Shown piece after piece: positions 19,552-40,789 of a stretch of 64,000 nucleotides of DNA. How positions within the stretch are numbered: position 1 is the first letter of the stretch; every line of letters starts with the position of its first letter. The notes below the pieces were generated by a model. The model did not search any database. It was not told where the DNA came from and worked only from the letters and a program-made list of their open reading frames with translations. The position numbers and the translations under genes were made by a program. The DNA comes from Nannobrachium achirus (lineage: Eukaryota > Chordata > Actinopteri > Myctophiformes > Myctophidae): the NCBI GenBank assembly GCA_963921795.1, contig OY997658.1:34328347-34392346 (forward strand). The letters are read 5' to 3'.

Positions 19552-21318
19552 TGGCTAAATGTATATTTTGATGTCATATGTATGGCAGAGGAGAGATTCC
19601 CGGCGGGACTTGGGAGATGTCTGCTTTTTCTCACGTACATGTGCCTTGGCACCGATTCTTATAATGATTTTCTTTTACCATTATTTGAGCCATGTTATAA
19701 ATGGGAGGGTGAATGAGTGCTATAGAAATAAGAAACCTATTAGATTATCTTTAATGTAATTTCCAAATAGTTAAGGGTCTTAAATCTGCACACATGGTCT
19801 ACTTGATAGCTCATATTTTTGCCAACTTTTAATAGATTACATTGGTGAGTGTGGAGGATGTGTTCTGACCATGCACTTTCTGGTCTTCCAGGGATCAGTG
19901 TAACATACTGAGCTCATTGGACATGTAAATATTATGATTATCACCAGATGGACATGTGTATGCTTAACTAAATGTGGAATAAGGAAATGTATGTAAATTC
20001 TAAACAAGTGGAAATAGCTCAAAATCCATTTAACTTTTAACATTTTTGCAATGTCCCCATTCAGCATAGTCCCTGTTATTGGTATAAAAAACTCTACAAT
20101 TTACTAAGGAATTCCACCTCATTTGCTGTATTCATCAGAAATACACTAGAATAACAAACAGGGGTCATTCGATACTAATATGACTGTAACTATGAGTGCA
20201 GCAGATTGATAAGTCTTATGATTAATTGCTATTTATCTGTAGGCACCTTAAACCCTGTAGAACTAATGACCCCCACCAAGGGGGCAAGGATATTGTGTTT
20301 ACTTTGGTTCTCAAAATAATTAGAGCAAGCATGGTGTAGTGAAGGGGTTACCCCTATCAGAAAGCAAGAGGGTTCAGACTCAGAGTAAGGAGAAGGGGGG
20401 CGGGGGGCTCTACACTCAACATTTCCTCCCCGCCAAGTGCTCCTGCATGCATAAGTGGAGTCAACAAGTCACTCACTCACAGGAAACCCGGGTCTTGACA
20501 TAATGTTACAATGTAAGGGTCACTTGTAGAAGTGAGCTGTGATCTTGGCATGTTACTACAAATGATACGCATTGTTACTTGGAGCAATGTGGTCCTGGCT
20601 GCAGTAGTATAGACAACATTGAACATGTAGTGAGAAAAACTGATAAACATGGTATCACATTTCATCCCTTCAGGTTTACAAGAGTGTGCGCTTTGAGTTT
20701 CAGAGTCTGGCTTTTCTACATTTTAGTGGCCTGACTCAGGAGTGAATATTCTTATCTGTAGGGAAATTGTATCAGCCCACAAGCATCCATTTATTTATAC
20801 TTAATGTAATGACTCTATGTACCGTAGTTAAGACTCTTAACTACATAGACCTACAGGTATTATTCACTGTTATGCTTTTGTAGATACAGGCTTCACATAC
20901 ATTCAGAGAGCCTAGTACTGATCTAAATCTATTTAGGATTGCATTGCAGTCTCTTGGTTGTCCTGTTGTCTCAAACATCACCAATTATTCATGAATAGCA
21001 TTTATTAGGCCTATAGGATCAACTTAAATGGTCTAGTCTATGGTGGCATTAGAAATGACATTGGGTCTTAAAGTGAAAGTAAATGGAATTTAATTGATAC
21101 CTAAGCAATTCGAGCATCTCTGTTTCTACCAGATTAAAATAAATCCTGTAGACTTCATGATTGATTGATTGGTTGATTGAGTGAACACGTTAACAGTTTG
21201 CAAGTAGGCCTACTGTAGGCTACAATTTTACAATTGCTAAAATGATAACACAAAAAGGCCCCAAGGGTCTTGGAGCAATTCGTCATTCAAGACATTTAAG
21301 ACATAAACAGCATAGACA
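19552..21318. other. cops5-ppp1r42 spacer, mostly featureless
   Basis: No gene seen. A possible tRNA-derived SINE head lies near 20332-20381: an A-box-like TGGTGTAGTGA and a B-box-like GGTTCAGACTC at tRNA-like spacing. This is weak evidence. The rest is AT-rich unique-looking sequence. Confidence 0.35.
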
Positions 21319-21327
21319 GGTTTAATG

Positions 21328-21403
21328 TAGCTCCTTTCGAAACCCCCCACTCCACTGCTACGCAGCTGCGTAGCAGTGGAGTGAGGGGTTCCGAAAGGAG
21401 CTA
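21328..21403. mobile_element. 76-bp near-perfect palindrome with 9-bp target duplication
   Basis: Starts TAGCTCCTTTCG and ends CGAAAGGAGCTA. The whole element folds on itself around CTACGCAGCTGCGTAG. It is flanked by exact 9-bp copies GGTTTAATG (21319-21327 and 21404-21412). Nine-base duplication with TAGC termini resembles the element at 24930-25419. MULE-like mobilisation is possible; this is inference. Confidence 0.8.
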
Positions 21404-21447
21404 GGTTTAATGCTGTGCCATCAAGAGAGAGTGTTTTCTGCTGGTGA

Positions 21448-21743
21448 TTCAGTCAGAGTGTATCAAAGGGTGCGTTCGTAAATGCGCACCGGGTGTGGTA
21501 GAGCGCTCGTTTTATGGTTAGATGTCACAGTTATTGTCCACGACATTGCAAGCGGCGCGATGGCCAGCGGACCTTGGTCCTGCTCTTCGCGCCCGAGCGC
21601 CGTAGGCGCGAGTGCCCGCGATGCAATCGTTATATTTATGCCCAGGCCGTAAGCGAGTGTTAAGGCCTGGGCAAGCCCACGATAAACGCCCGCGCAGTCC
21701 GGTGCGCATTTCCGAACGCACCCTTTGATACACTCGGACTGAA
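21448..21743. mobile_element. DNA transposon remnant with about 45-bp inverted ends
   Basis: TTCAGTCAGAGTGTATCAAA, then GGGTGCGTTCG, then ATGCGCACCGG is mirrored at the right end with a few mismatches (CCGGTGCGCATTT, CGAACGCACCC). The interior is GC-rich with no usable ORF. The GGGTGCGTTCG terminus is seen in fish hAT-like MITEs. Confidence 0.65.
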
Positions 21744-22139
21744 AGGAAAAACACCATCCCGTGCCATCAATTTGATCACCAAGCAAGCTCGGAAGCTCCC
21801 ATCATCATTTTACGATTAATACAAAGAGTTGACTTTAGCAGTCTGCTCAGCTTTGTTAAATACTGTTCCAACTCTATGACAAAAAAATAAACATTTTGGT
21901 TCCATTTATAGATCCAAGATCCTAATAAATAGGCGACATTTTCAACACAAATTTACTGGACGTTCTAATCTAAAGTGTCCCTCATATTTAACTCCATGCC
22001 GTAGTACCGTCTCCATAGTAACCATCTGATCCCTCCCTTTCAAACAATCCAGTCAAGTGTAGACTTGCAGTTCATGGCCCATTTCTGACTATCAACTGCA
22101 GGCATGTTTTTAACAATATCCCCTTTTTTGTAAATAAGG

Positions 22140-22163
22140 AAACCGTCGCGTCGACTTGAAGAG
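22140..22163 (+). promoter_or_regulatory. Candidate ppp1r42 5' noncoding exon end
   Basis: A CpG-bearing stretch (AACCGTCGCGTCGAC) ends in GAAGAG followed by the strong donor gtaagt at 22164. A matching acceptor (tatttcag) lies at about 23122, upstream of the ppp1r42 ATG. The transcription start is not defined; the exon is inferred. Confidence 0.35.
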
Positions 22164-22523
22164 GTAAGTTTACTTAATAATTCTTTTAGCGATCAAAGCC
22201 AGGCTGTTTTAGAGTTAAGTTTAGCTAACCCTTACCCACCGTTAGCTTTTGCTAGAATAATATTAGCGATCATCTTCTATTAATGCGCTTTTCAATATCC
22301 AGTCCAGCTGTATTCGTACTAGTATTTTACTCTACGTGTGTGTATTTGCCCAGTGAGTGGTGTCATCCTCGCTTTGACAATGATGAAGTGTTGGCCAGCT
22401 GCCCCCGAGAGAGGTCAGACTATGGTCCAATTCTGCAAGGCTGGCCCCAACGTTATTGATCCGAGCCTCTTGTCAGCCGGCCTCGGCCTCAAGACCTCAG
22501 ATCAAGTGTAGCAAAGACCTGCT

Positions 22524-22693
<170 letters not shown>

Positions 22694-23238
22694 TATGGGA
22701 TGGGATGGGATGATGTCTGTTTTTGAGAGTAAAGATTAGATGCCCGTTTGATGTCTCAATGTCATGTCAGGCTAATAAACAAACCCCATGAGTGAGGAGA
22801 TGGGAGAGGTGCTGGTAGTTCTGCTCATTCTGTCTGGGGAATAGACTGCTCTAATTACCACAAATTGAGTGGTCATCCAACCTTTGGCCCCTTATATCTA
22901 CTTAGTCAAACATAACGGTTTTTGCCATCAATTATCCCTATAACTCCAGACTGACAGCATATCCATTTCGAAGTTCTGTACATGACTCATCTTTTCCATT
23001 ATTCTTGTGATTGAAAATGTTTTAGTGAAGAAAATATGACTATTTCTTGAGGCTGTTTCTCTTGCTCTTGGGATAATTTTCCATGGCTGAGAAACATATT
23101 TCACTCCTTGTGTGTATTTCAGTTCAAATGTCTATTTTTCTCCATAACAACAGACTACTCCAGTAAATGCTCTGGCCTGAACGCTCTGTTGACGGTGAAT
23201 AGCATCCTCTATTGAGGCAGTGTGTGTGACGAGCCGCC

Positions 23239-32134
<8,896 letters not shown>

Positions 32135-32471
32135 CATGTTACTCCTTGAGATAGACACGCTACTCCTGTTAACACGTACACATAACACGCAAAGAGACCT
32201 GTGATACTTCACAACTGCCCCCTACACACCACCAATGCTGCCACTCTACATCAGCACATCCACTGAAAAGAACACAATACAGACATTCTCAATGCTGCTT
32301 TATTTCTTGTATACTCAATATCAGAATGTTTATAATGTCGGCATTGCATTTAAACATATTTACATTGAATTCTTTAGTTGGCACGAGCTGTTTGAAGAGG
32401 AACCTTTTCGGCTTTTTCTGTTACAAGATGTGTATAGCCTATTGTAGTTTGGTTTCTGTACTAGAGAGTGA

Positions 32472-32477
32472 AATAAA
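32472..32477 (+). terminator. ppp1r42 poly(A) signal candidate
   Basis: AATAAA 338 bases after the ppp1r42 stop, in an AT-rich 3' region. It is the first canonical signal downstream. Confidence 0.5.
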
Positions 32478-32599
32478 CATGTTTCCTTTTTACTATTTTA
32501 TTTTCTATGGATGGACATTGTTTAGTTGTGTTTCAATCATTTTCAAACATTTTAGATTTCTCTTTTCCTCTTGTCCTACCACAGTAAATTAAGAATATT

Positions 32600-33720
32600 G
32601 TACTGTCCAATCAGACATCTTAGTCACGTTTCCACTTAGTATTTATTATTTAAAGGCATACATTGCACTTCTTAATTTAATTATGCCATAGGAATGGTCT
32701 GTCACTACTGTAGGTTCATTTTGATAGTTCACTTAAAATAAAATTACCTTTCTCCATCACGGTATTAGTGTGACGGATTACTCGGGCTTATCTTGTGGAC
32801 AGTATCTGTAGGAATGCCCCAAAGTATTTATTGTCACTGTGACCATGTTTGAAAGGGGTTTTTAAGAGCCACGTGGGTGTGTAACCCCTGAAAGATGTGG
32901 GGTAATTAGGGAACCAAGCTTACTTAACCTTCTTTGCTTCGCCTCATAATTAGTGGCCCCAAGCAATACTGTTACTCCATCCTTACAAAAACAATGTTTA
33001 TTAAGAACAGTCCAAGGATATACTACATGTTATGAATAATTCCTTTCATTAATTTGCCGACATCTCCGTTTGGAGCCCTAGAAATCAGAGTGATTAATTT
33101 ATGAGTCTTGCAAGAATTTCCTCAATGCCTGCCTGTTGATTGCAGTGTTCAAGTTTATTTATTAGCTGTTCCAATGAGCTTGCAATTCAAGACACCCTTG
33201 CAATTAGTCAAATGTTTTGCATATCAACTTACTCATGTCTGTCTTTATATGGTCTATTGCAAGTAGCAATTTCATAACTATCTGCATGCACTGTTGGAAG
33301 ACTTTTGTTACTTAGTGGTATAGCCTATAGCATTACTTTGACAAAATGTCTTCCCTTTTCTACTATTTGATATGCTTATAATTAAAGAATATCGGCTCAG
33401 GTTCATAACCAATTGGAGTGAGCTACCACATATCAGAAATTATAAAGGCAGGGAAAAAAAAAGGTCCTGCCTCTGGCGTTGAAAACGAGTCTCTCTGCTC
33501 CCCTCAGAGTCAGACAGAAATAAGTAAGGAAAGGGGAAAGCGCAGTCCCTTCCACTGCAAGCAGCTTGTGATTAATTACTCTGGAGGAGTGAAGGGCTTG
33601 TCTGCCCCTTTGTGCGTCCCATAAATTAAGGGCTCCTGAGACTTTGACGCACAGGTGAGGTGAGCCCCGTGTGCGCGGACCGGTCCGGGACGTCTGTGCG
33701 CACCTTCCCTCGACAGACGC
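32600..33720. other. ppp1r42-tcf24 spacer
   Basis: No gene or clear mobile element seen. It becomes GC- and CpG-richer from about 33650 toward the tcf24 promoter. Confidence 0.4.
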
Positions 33721-33724
33721 GCCT

Positions 33725-33867
33725 CTTTATAAAGATTATCTGGAGGACCTGGGCAGAAACTGTTCTACATTGCAGAGCAGGAGGCAAAATCTGCAGCCTG
33801 CCGAAGTTTGTCTTTGGGTCGCTTTGATGTCGTTTCTCGAAGCGGGCACTTTTGAAGCATTCCAGAG
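33725..33867 (+). promoter_or_regulatory. tcf24 promoter and likely noncoding first exon
   Basis: A TATA-like TTTATAAAG lies near 33725 just after a CpG-rich stretch. About 110 bases further on, CATTCCAGAG is followed by a gtagga donor at 33868. An acceptor (cttatatag) ends at 34473, 25 bases before the tcf24 ATG. This supports a TATA promoter and a noncoding exon 1, without direct transcript evidence. Confidence 0.45.
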
Positions 33868-34498
33868 GTAGGATAAATGGCACACATGCAGCAGCACCGT
33901 TCATTTTCGGGATCTTTATTTTAATATGCAAAGCCTGAGGAAATATAGGCCTATTTACAACTCCATCAATGGACCAAGTTGACATTTCATTTCTTGTGAT
34001 GCTATATTCTGTAGCCTATACAGGAAGCAAAGCATGACTAACAACATTTGTCCAGGTTTGGCTTATTTTCTTTTTGTGATTTGTCAGACTGAAACGTGGA
34101 AGTTCGTGAAAGCTGAAAGGGTTAGGTTCGGTGTAAAGTCTGCTAAAATAAACGTTTCAAGAAGGAGTGTATTGATTGTGTTTCATGCCAGAGGCAGAGG
34201 TTATAACAAAGTTAGGTTACAGTATGTTAGCCTATAAGAAAACTGTACAATAAAATCACTTTCTATTTATGCGGCGTTGGCTATAACAGAATATTATTTA
34301 TGGCCATATTGGCGATTAAATGATGGCCTAAAACAGGTCACATTTGCCATTTAGCTGTATTAGTTAAACTTGACAACACAGTGTCTTCAAAATGCCGAAT
34401 ACAGGCCTACCATAGATTCGACAGGCCTACCATAGATTCAAACACACATTCATCCACTGTGTCTCTTATATAGGTTTGTAAAGTAAAGTGTTTCCCGA

Positions 34499-35452
34499 AT
34501 GGTTGGAAGACAGACGATCCGGATGGACAGTGGCAACAACGATGGCCCCGTGACAGTTATGGATGACAGCCCCACGTCCAGTCCCAGCTCCAGCCCCAGT
34601 CCGGACAGTGGTCGCCATCAGGAGGAGCATCGCTCCAGGGACAGGGTACTCCATCAGGCCGGGGGGCTCGGCGGTGGGAGAGGGGTCGGGCGGCCGGCCG
34701 CGGCCAACGCGGCGCGGGAGAGGAGCCGAGTGCAGACCCTGAGACACGCGTTCCTGGAGTTACAGAGGACTCTGCCGTCGGTTCCGCCGGACACCAAGCT
34801 GTCCAAACTGGACGTGCTGATCTTGGCCACCACGTACATTGCTCACTTGACACGGACACTGCAGGAGGAGAGCATGGACGAGGCTGAAAGCACCAAACAG
34901 AAAGAGGCGTTGCACTCGCTGAAAGGAGACGGCTACCTGCACCCAGTCAAAGTGAGTAGCCTAGATTCTAACAATATGTTCATATCATAATAATATTAAT
35001 ATGAATAATAATGATATAATAATAATAATAACAGGCCTAAAACAACAACAATCATCATCATCATCATCATCATAAATGGATCCCGTTTAAACAAGCCATT
35101 GAGCTTTTGAATTTTATGCTTCAATTTATAGACGATTAAAATTCTCTGAAATGAGCTTAAAATAATTTAAAACTAAAATTTGTCATTATTAAAATGAAAC
35201 ATTTGTCACATGCCATTCATATGTATAGCCCATTGCGCAACTGAATTTGAACAGAGCTAGTGTAGGCTATAATAGCAACATCAGTAGGCTATCTTTGTTT
35301 AGGCCTATGGACGGTCACGGTGTTATTGTTAATTAATAACGTTCTCTTTACAGAAATGGCCGATGCGCTCCAGACTGTACGTCGGAGCGACAGGACAGTT
35401 CCTGCACAGTTCGAAACAGTCAGAGAACCAAGGGCCGTCTACATCAAAGTAA
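34499..35452 (+). CDS. tcf24: Transcription factor 24 (bHLH)
   Basis: TCF24 is a class II basic helix-loop-helix factor of little-known function. Two coding exons, 34499-34951 and 35354-35452 (453 + 99 nt), encode 183 aa. Order: a Ser/Pro/Asp-rich N terminus, the basic region [20 protein letters not shown], helix 1 to loop LPSVPPDTK, helix 2 [19 protein letters not shown], then an acidic linker and [18 protein letters not shown] with a short tail. The bHLH and the [13 protein letters not shown] block match human TCF24 and bridge the intron exactly (GTCAAA then AAATGG). The start methionine is the first in the exon; a second, MDSGNNDG, lies nine codons in. The stop TAA overlaps an AATAAA hexamer (35451-35456). 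Confidence 0.95.
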
Positions 35453-35550
35453 TAAAAACACCTGGAATGAAGACAGTGATTCAGTATTTGCATGAATTGT
35501 CATGCTGTTGATCCAGACAGCTGCAGCATCGGACATAATAGGCTACATCA

Positions 35551-35756
35551 GTGGTTCTCAAAGTGGATTCCAGGGACTCTCATGCAGGGTTCCTTTAAAG
35601 GGGGTCTAAAATCTAAATTGACCCTTACAGGTTAGTAACTCTGACAGTGTACAAATGGAACCAAATGGACCCGTTAGGACCCCTTAGGGTCCATTTGGTT
35701 CCATTTTTTACACAGTTAAAGGGAGACATGGACATTTTAAAGTTTGAGAACTATTG
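35551..35756. mobile_element. hAT-type MITE remnant
   Basis: CAGTGGTTCTCAAAGTGG at the left and AAAGTTTGAGAACTATTGG at the right form degenerate inverted ends. It lies just 3' of tcf24. Target duplication is not clear. Confidence 0.5.
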
Positions 35757-36883
35757 GGAATGATTTTTAAACAATTTTTAACTGATTTGACTTTCGCAAA
35801 GCCATCGCATCAGGATATGCCATTGTAAAGTTAATATATTGAGTGAACTGTATGTGTGAAAATGGGAGAAGAAGGCATAGGATAGGCTAGGCCTATACTT
35901 GATGTTTCTCTCTGTAGTTATTTTGTCAAATCCCTTTTTGTTGCTCTGCGCTGTGCAGTTCTATACATGTCCCAGGTATAGGCCTATTATATTTGTAGAA
36001 ATTCCATGGGGTAATGAGCCCGTCATGCTTGAGGTGTGCACTTTCAGTTAAAACATTTGCACTAAATGCATGTGTGAATAACTTAACATCTGTCATGTGA
36101 AGTGGTCTGTCAGAGAGTCAACAATGGAGCCCCCTCGTCTCCTGTTCTTTCTTATTTTTACATGCATGGCTGTATGTGTTTGTGAATAAACGACTTAAAT
36201 AAAACAAGTGAGGTCTCCTAATCATGAAGGGAGATTATATGTATCAGGTCTAACACATCTTTTGGGAGTATAGACTTATTTTCTTTTTATCAATGAAAGC
36301 ATAACATTCTGAAACAACAACGAAAAAGGCTTAGGCCTAAAGCACAAAAGGACACACAAAACCACACTACATCATGTCACACTCACACAGTTTAAGTTAA
36401 CTGCTCATTCTTCAGGTCTTTTTCCATTTGCTGTCTCATGCTTTGTCCATGCACAGCTTAAATTATTGAGGGCCATTCAAAACAAGGAATTCTTGTAATG
36501 TATAGGCCATTATTTTGTCCTTTTTTAAAAAATGCAGTGCGAAGTCATATTAATCAAATGTCATGGAGGCTGGAGCTAATGATTCTGTTGAAATTCTATT
36601 TTGTCAATCACTTAAATAAATAAATACATAAATAAACAAACAAACAGTAGGCCTATAGATGATTTAAATCACAATGATTTAGCCTTCATGTTCAGCTGTG
36701 GCTGATGTTACACGAATAGGCTTCGGGCATTGATATGTTTTATTAATTAACACAGTTGTGAAGATATTAAAAACTGAATCTATCATATAGCATGTGGGCC
36801 TATTAGGCTATATCCTACTTGAGGCAAATAACAAAAATCATGTCTCATTTCCTTCTCTAATCTTTTATTTGATTCTGATTTAA

Positions 36884-37217
36884 AGGAGTAGTTCACACCC
36901 AAAATGATTTTTTTCTACTCATGCCATATAGACTTCAATAATATATATATATATATATTGTTTTTTGTCGCATTCCTAAGACAAAAATGTTATTTAAAAA
37001 AAGTACCTTGACAGTTTCCCCATCCACTGCCATTCATTCGGTCCGGTCCCCATCCAGGGCCATGCATCCGGGTCCCCATCCAGAATCAATAGGGGTATAC
37101 TTACTATAATCACATTTTTGTCTTAGGAATCCGACAAATACAAAAAAAAACTCAAGTCTCCATGGCATGAGTAATCAATAGGGGAAAAAAAAGTCATTTT
37201 TGGGGTGAATTACTCCT
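36884..37217. mobile_element. MITE with TTAA target duplication
   Basis: Left end AGGAGTAGTTCACACCC, right end GGGGTGAATTACTCCT, flanked on both sides by TTAA (36880-36883 and 37218-37221). It has an internal (AT)n run at 36940-36959 and repeated catcc/gtccccatcca segments. Same target type as 13-259. Confidence 0.8.
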
Positions 37218-37304
37218 TTAACAATTTATTTAAGACAGAAAGGCTGTCCTAATTTAAACAAACAGTAATTAAACAAATATGACAAAAGGTGTTGTAATCT
37301 CAAA

Positions 37305-37306
<2 letters not shown>

Positions 37307-37378
<72 letters not shown>

Positions 37379-37407
37379 TGTGCGCGTGCGTGCGTGCGCG
37401 CGCGCGC

Positions 37408-37456
<49 letters not shown>

Positions 37457-37487
37457 TGTGTCTGTGTGTGTTGTTTGTGTCTGTGTG
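37307..37487. repeat. (TG)n microsatellite
   Basis: Two long TG blocks joined by a CGTGCG/CGCG segment, about 500 bp upstream of the snhg6 promoter. Confidence 0.95.
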
Positions 37488-37498
37488 TAATGTGATAT

Positions 37499-37791
37499 CA
37501 GTGGTTCCCAACTTTTTAGCCCGTGTCTAAAGAGAAATAGACGTTTGCCCGGGACCCAAACTGGTGAAAAAAGCAGATCTACAAGCTCACAAGTCACAAC
37601 GCGTTCGAAAGCGCCATATTGTGAGCTTGTAGATCAGCTATTTTCACTACTTCTTAAACATTCGTTTATTTTATTTATTCATGACATTTCATAGAAATAT
37701 CATTGCATTTTTTATCATGAAAATTAAGGGACCCATAAAAATGTGTCCGTGACCCACAAATGGGTCCCAACCCACTGTTTGGGAACCAATG
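37499..37791. mobile_element. hAT-type MITE with central recurrent palindrome
   Basis: Ends CAGTGGTTCCCAA and TTGGGAACCAATG, with GGGACCC-rich sub-terminal sequence. A well-preserved palindrome copy occupies about 37563-37648. It ends about 80 bp before the snhg6 start. Confidence 0.65.
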
Positions 37792-37864
37792 GTATAAATC
37801 CCAGCCCAAGCCCCCCAGTGCGCAGCTGTGAAGCTCTGAAGGAGGAAGACTAAACGAGCGTATG

Positions 37865-37890
37865 CACGTTCTTTCCTTCTTGCTCGCTCA
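37865..37890 (+). promoter_or_regulatory. 5'-TOP-like start of the snoRNA host
   Basis: CGTTCTTTCCTTCTTGCTCGCTC is a pyrimidine tract preceding exon 1, and C37871 is a plausible start. A 5'-terminal oligopyrimidine start is usual for snoRNA host genes. No TATA box is evident. Confidence 0.55.
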
Positions 37891-38325
37891 TGGAGAAGGT
37901 GGCTATGTGTGTTCCTCCTCCAACACCGATCAACACCTCTTCAATGGTTTCCCACAGGACAGAAGGTAATATATTGGTGAAACGACTGTGTTTGTTACGA
38001 CTGCTGCATCATTGCTGCCTGTTGTTGTTGTGGTTGTTTTCGAACAAGATTCTTGCACTTGACAGTTGCTAGTTAGTTAGCTAGCAGGGTATAGCTAACG
38101 TTAGCCTGACGGATTTCATGGCCACGTGGGAGCAACAAGCCTCATTATTATACTGTTTAGTACGCCGGTGTGGCTTGTATAATTTTTGTTTAAAACATTT
38201 ATTGGCCACACTCGTGCAATGGATTATAATTATTTTGATTCGCTAGGTTGTAAATGGTTTAATCATGACAGAGGCCTGTACTAATTGTGGGTAACCGTAT
38301 AGATGGGCACTAGGTAGGGACATCT

Positions 38326-38539
38326 GGGCACCTCGATGTAAAATTGGCTATTTTGTTAAAAATGCAAAAAATAAAAAAGTTCTGTAAAGGAACATGCACG
38401 CACATCATTATGAAGACTTAATGTTGTGATTCAACTTTTTTTTGTATGACCCAAAATGACTGGATGGGCTATACAAGTTTTGTAGCAATTTTCTTTTTAA
38501 ATAATTTGACAAAATAGCCAATTTTACATCGAGGTGCCC
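38326..38539. mobile_element. Inverted-repeat MITE in snhg6 intron 1
   Basis: GGGCACCTCGATGTAAAATT with GGCTATTTTGTTAAA is mirrored 140 bp away, giving arms of about 35 bp. Outer flanks are also loosely inverted, so the element may extend to about 38300-38565. Confidence 0.7.
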
Positions 38540-39606
38540 ACTGCCCAGCTATCCTGTTGTATCCCTAATGTGAGGTTTGACTGAGAACGTGATAATGCAA
38601 GCATGTGCCTGGATGTGTCTTGACTTGTCTTATATCGTCGTTTCTCTCATGGATTTATGCAGTCCTATATTTAATAGACGTTGGACCAGCTGTTCTCAAA
38701 GTCCCCAAAATATGAGAACTGCACTGCTTTAGATTATTAGGTGTGTGACCGTGTCCTTACAAACTAAAATATTAGTCAGGAAAAACTTGTGGATTTTATT
38801 CATCGATTTGCATTGAAGATAACGGTCCCCTTTGTATAGCAGCATTAGCAATCAATCATGCTTTCAGTCAGTTAAAAATCTTTGTCATTCATGTTCTTCT
38901 TACTGTCCATTCATGGCTTCGACCAGAGCCAAAGGGTCAGCAGGAGATATGGTGGTCAGGGAATTGTCGCATCAATTATTTAATTGGGGGGGAAAACACT
39001 TCTCTGGCCCTTGAAGGAGTAAAGGTCATGGCAGAGGTTGTGACCTGCTGTTGAACCCATCCTCAGTCTTGCTCTCAAGCTGTGTTACATTATGCCCTTT
39101 GACCTTCAAGTGATCAGTCATGGGTCCTAAGCAGCATATTGGCTGCTCCGTCAGTACAGCTTATTCATGCAAGCTAAAATCAATAGCAAACACTCTTGAG
39201 GGTGACAATCACGTACTCTAGTCTGGTCGAGTATGACATCTTTATGCTCCAACTGGTTCATTAGTGAAAACTTGGGACCTCGTATGTCAATTATTGACGT
39301 GTCAAATGTAACTTATTTTGACTTTTTGACTGTGCTTTTACATGTACAGGTGAGGATGGCTGAATGGAGTCCTAAAGTTCACCTAATATGGTAAGATTGA
39401 ATACCTTTTTCATAAAAAGATATGTGAGATGCAGGGTAACTATATAGACTTGTGAATTGTAAAAGCAAATCAGTTGGGTTAGAGCTCTGAATTATGTTTA
39501 AGTAAAGTCAGACCTTGTGCTTTTGCTACTGCCAAGATGCTGGCTGTAGATCTGTCTTTAGAGTGCCTTTTATTTTAAAAAGTGATCTAAGTGAAATATC
39601 TTCTTT

Positions 39607-39694
39607 CTGCTGGAATAGTGATGAGTTCACATTCTTTGCCGTTTACCCGTCAGACTAAAGGGTGGTGACACTGTGACCAACTGAATTGCCAGCA
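39607..39694 (+). ncRNA. Box C/D snoRNA, SNORD87-like copy 1
   Basis: Box C GTGATGA at 39618-39624, box D CTGA at 39681-39684, and a perfect terminal stem TGCTGG/CCAGCA (39608-39613 with 39689-39694). The guide TTTGCCGTTTACCCG precedes a D'-like TCAGA. Twelve of its bases (GCCGTTTACCCG) are complementary to the conserved large-subunit rRNA stretch CGGGTAAACGGC. By the box-plus-five rule it should direct 2'-O-methylation there, as SNORD87 does. Confidence 0.9.
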
Positions 39695-39784
39695 TGCTTG
39701 AATAATGTAGAACCAGCTACCCAAAACATAATGGTTCTAGTATAAATTGATGAACTTTGGCAATATAATTAAAGGACCCTTTGA

Positions 39785-39965
39785 TTTGTAGTTGTCCCCA
39801 AGGGGAAATTACTTTTCTGCATTGACACAGCAGTGGCTTGTTTGGAGTGACTGCGGAGGGGAGCAGTTGGAGGTTAAGTGTCTTGCTCAGTCTGGGAAGC
39901 CAAGGTTAGAACCTAGGACATGATTCCCAGTTGGCTGCTCTACCTCCTGAGCTCCTGCAGCTCTA
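39785..39965. repeat. Dispersed fish repeat
   Basis: Contains gttaagtgtcttgctcag and ggttagaacctagg, motifs frequent in a teleost interspersed repeat. Right end cctgagctcctgcagctc. In snhg6 intron 2, downstream of snoRNA copy 1. Confidence 0.45.
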
Positions 39966-40126
39966 GTTCAAAGTTAATTTGATTTGAACTTTCTTTTCAG
40001 ATCTCGTACCATTCCTGCTGGTGCCAGATGTTGGGCTTTAAAGTCACATGCAGACTAGTCAGAGCAAGGTAAGGTCACACACAAGTTAAAGGTAGCCTCT
40101 GTAGTGTCTACTACTGGTCAGTTCTG

Positions 40127-40213
40127 AAGCTGGTATAGTGATGAGTCACAACATTGCCGTTTACCCATCAGACAAAAGGATGGTGAGACTGACTAACTGA
40201 ATAACTCCAGCAT
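40127..40213 (+). ncRNA. Box C/D snoRNA, SNORD87-like copy 2
   Basis: Box C GTGATGA at 40138-40144, box D CTGA at 40197-40200, terminal stem GCTGG (40129-40133) with CCAGC (40207-40211). The guide reads TTGCCGTTTACCCA, one base shorter in rRNA pairing than copy 1 (CCCA instead of CCCG). The segment between D' and D is ATGGTGAGACTGACTAA. Confidence 0.9.
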
Positions 40214-40445
40214 AAAATCATGTATAAATAGCTTTCCAAAAAAGCCACATCTCTGCTCTAGTGTAAATTGATGCCCTTTGACAGTGTTGGTCAACAACAT
40301 TAATTGGATTTTAACCTCTTTTCAGATGCCATTCCTGCAGGTGCCAGATATTGCCCCATGTTGTATGCCGGCTTGAGTATAAGGTGAGTAGTATCTGATC
40401 TCTGTGAAAAGTATCCACTGTACTGTCCACTGCTGGTCAGTTCTG

Positions 40446-40529
40446 CTGCTGGAATAGTGATGAGTACACATTTTGCCGTTTACCCATCAGACAAAAGGGT
40501 GGTGAGACTGTGACTAACTGAATACCAGT
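40446..40529 (+). ncRNA. Box C/D snoRNA, SNORD87-like copy 3
   Basis: Box C GTGATGA at 40457-40463, box D CTGA at 40518-40521, short stem CTGG/CCAG (40449-40452 with 40525-40528). The guide is TTTTGCCGTTTACCCA, the same variant as copy 2. Confidence 0.9.
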
Positions 40530-40789
40530 GTATTTCCAAAACAATAGGGGCATTAGGTATGGCCTCTAGACCTTAAACCAGAGCAAATATTGCTAAAATT
40601 ACTTTTAAAAGCTTAATTCTGCCAGTACAGTATTGTTAACAGCTTTTCTTTTTTTAAACTTTTAACTTGCAAAATGCCCTCAGATCTCATGGCCTCACTG
40701 AAAACTGAAGATGCCAATGTGAGCTGTACAAATATTGAGGTAAGATCTTGAAGTATCAATGTCTGTACTTTTTGATTAGCGGTTGGTGC

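Noticed and set aside
21463-21786. 107-codon minus-strand ORF
   Set aside because: Lies inside the GC-rich inverted-repeat element 21448-21743, so it is a by-product of base composition and palindromy.
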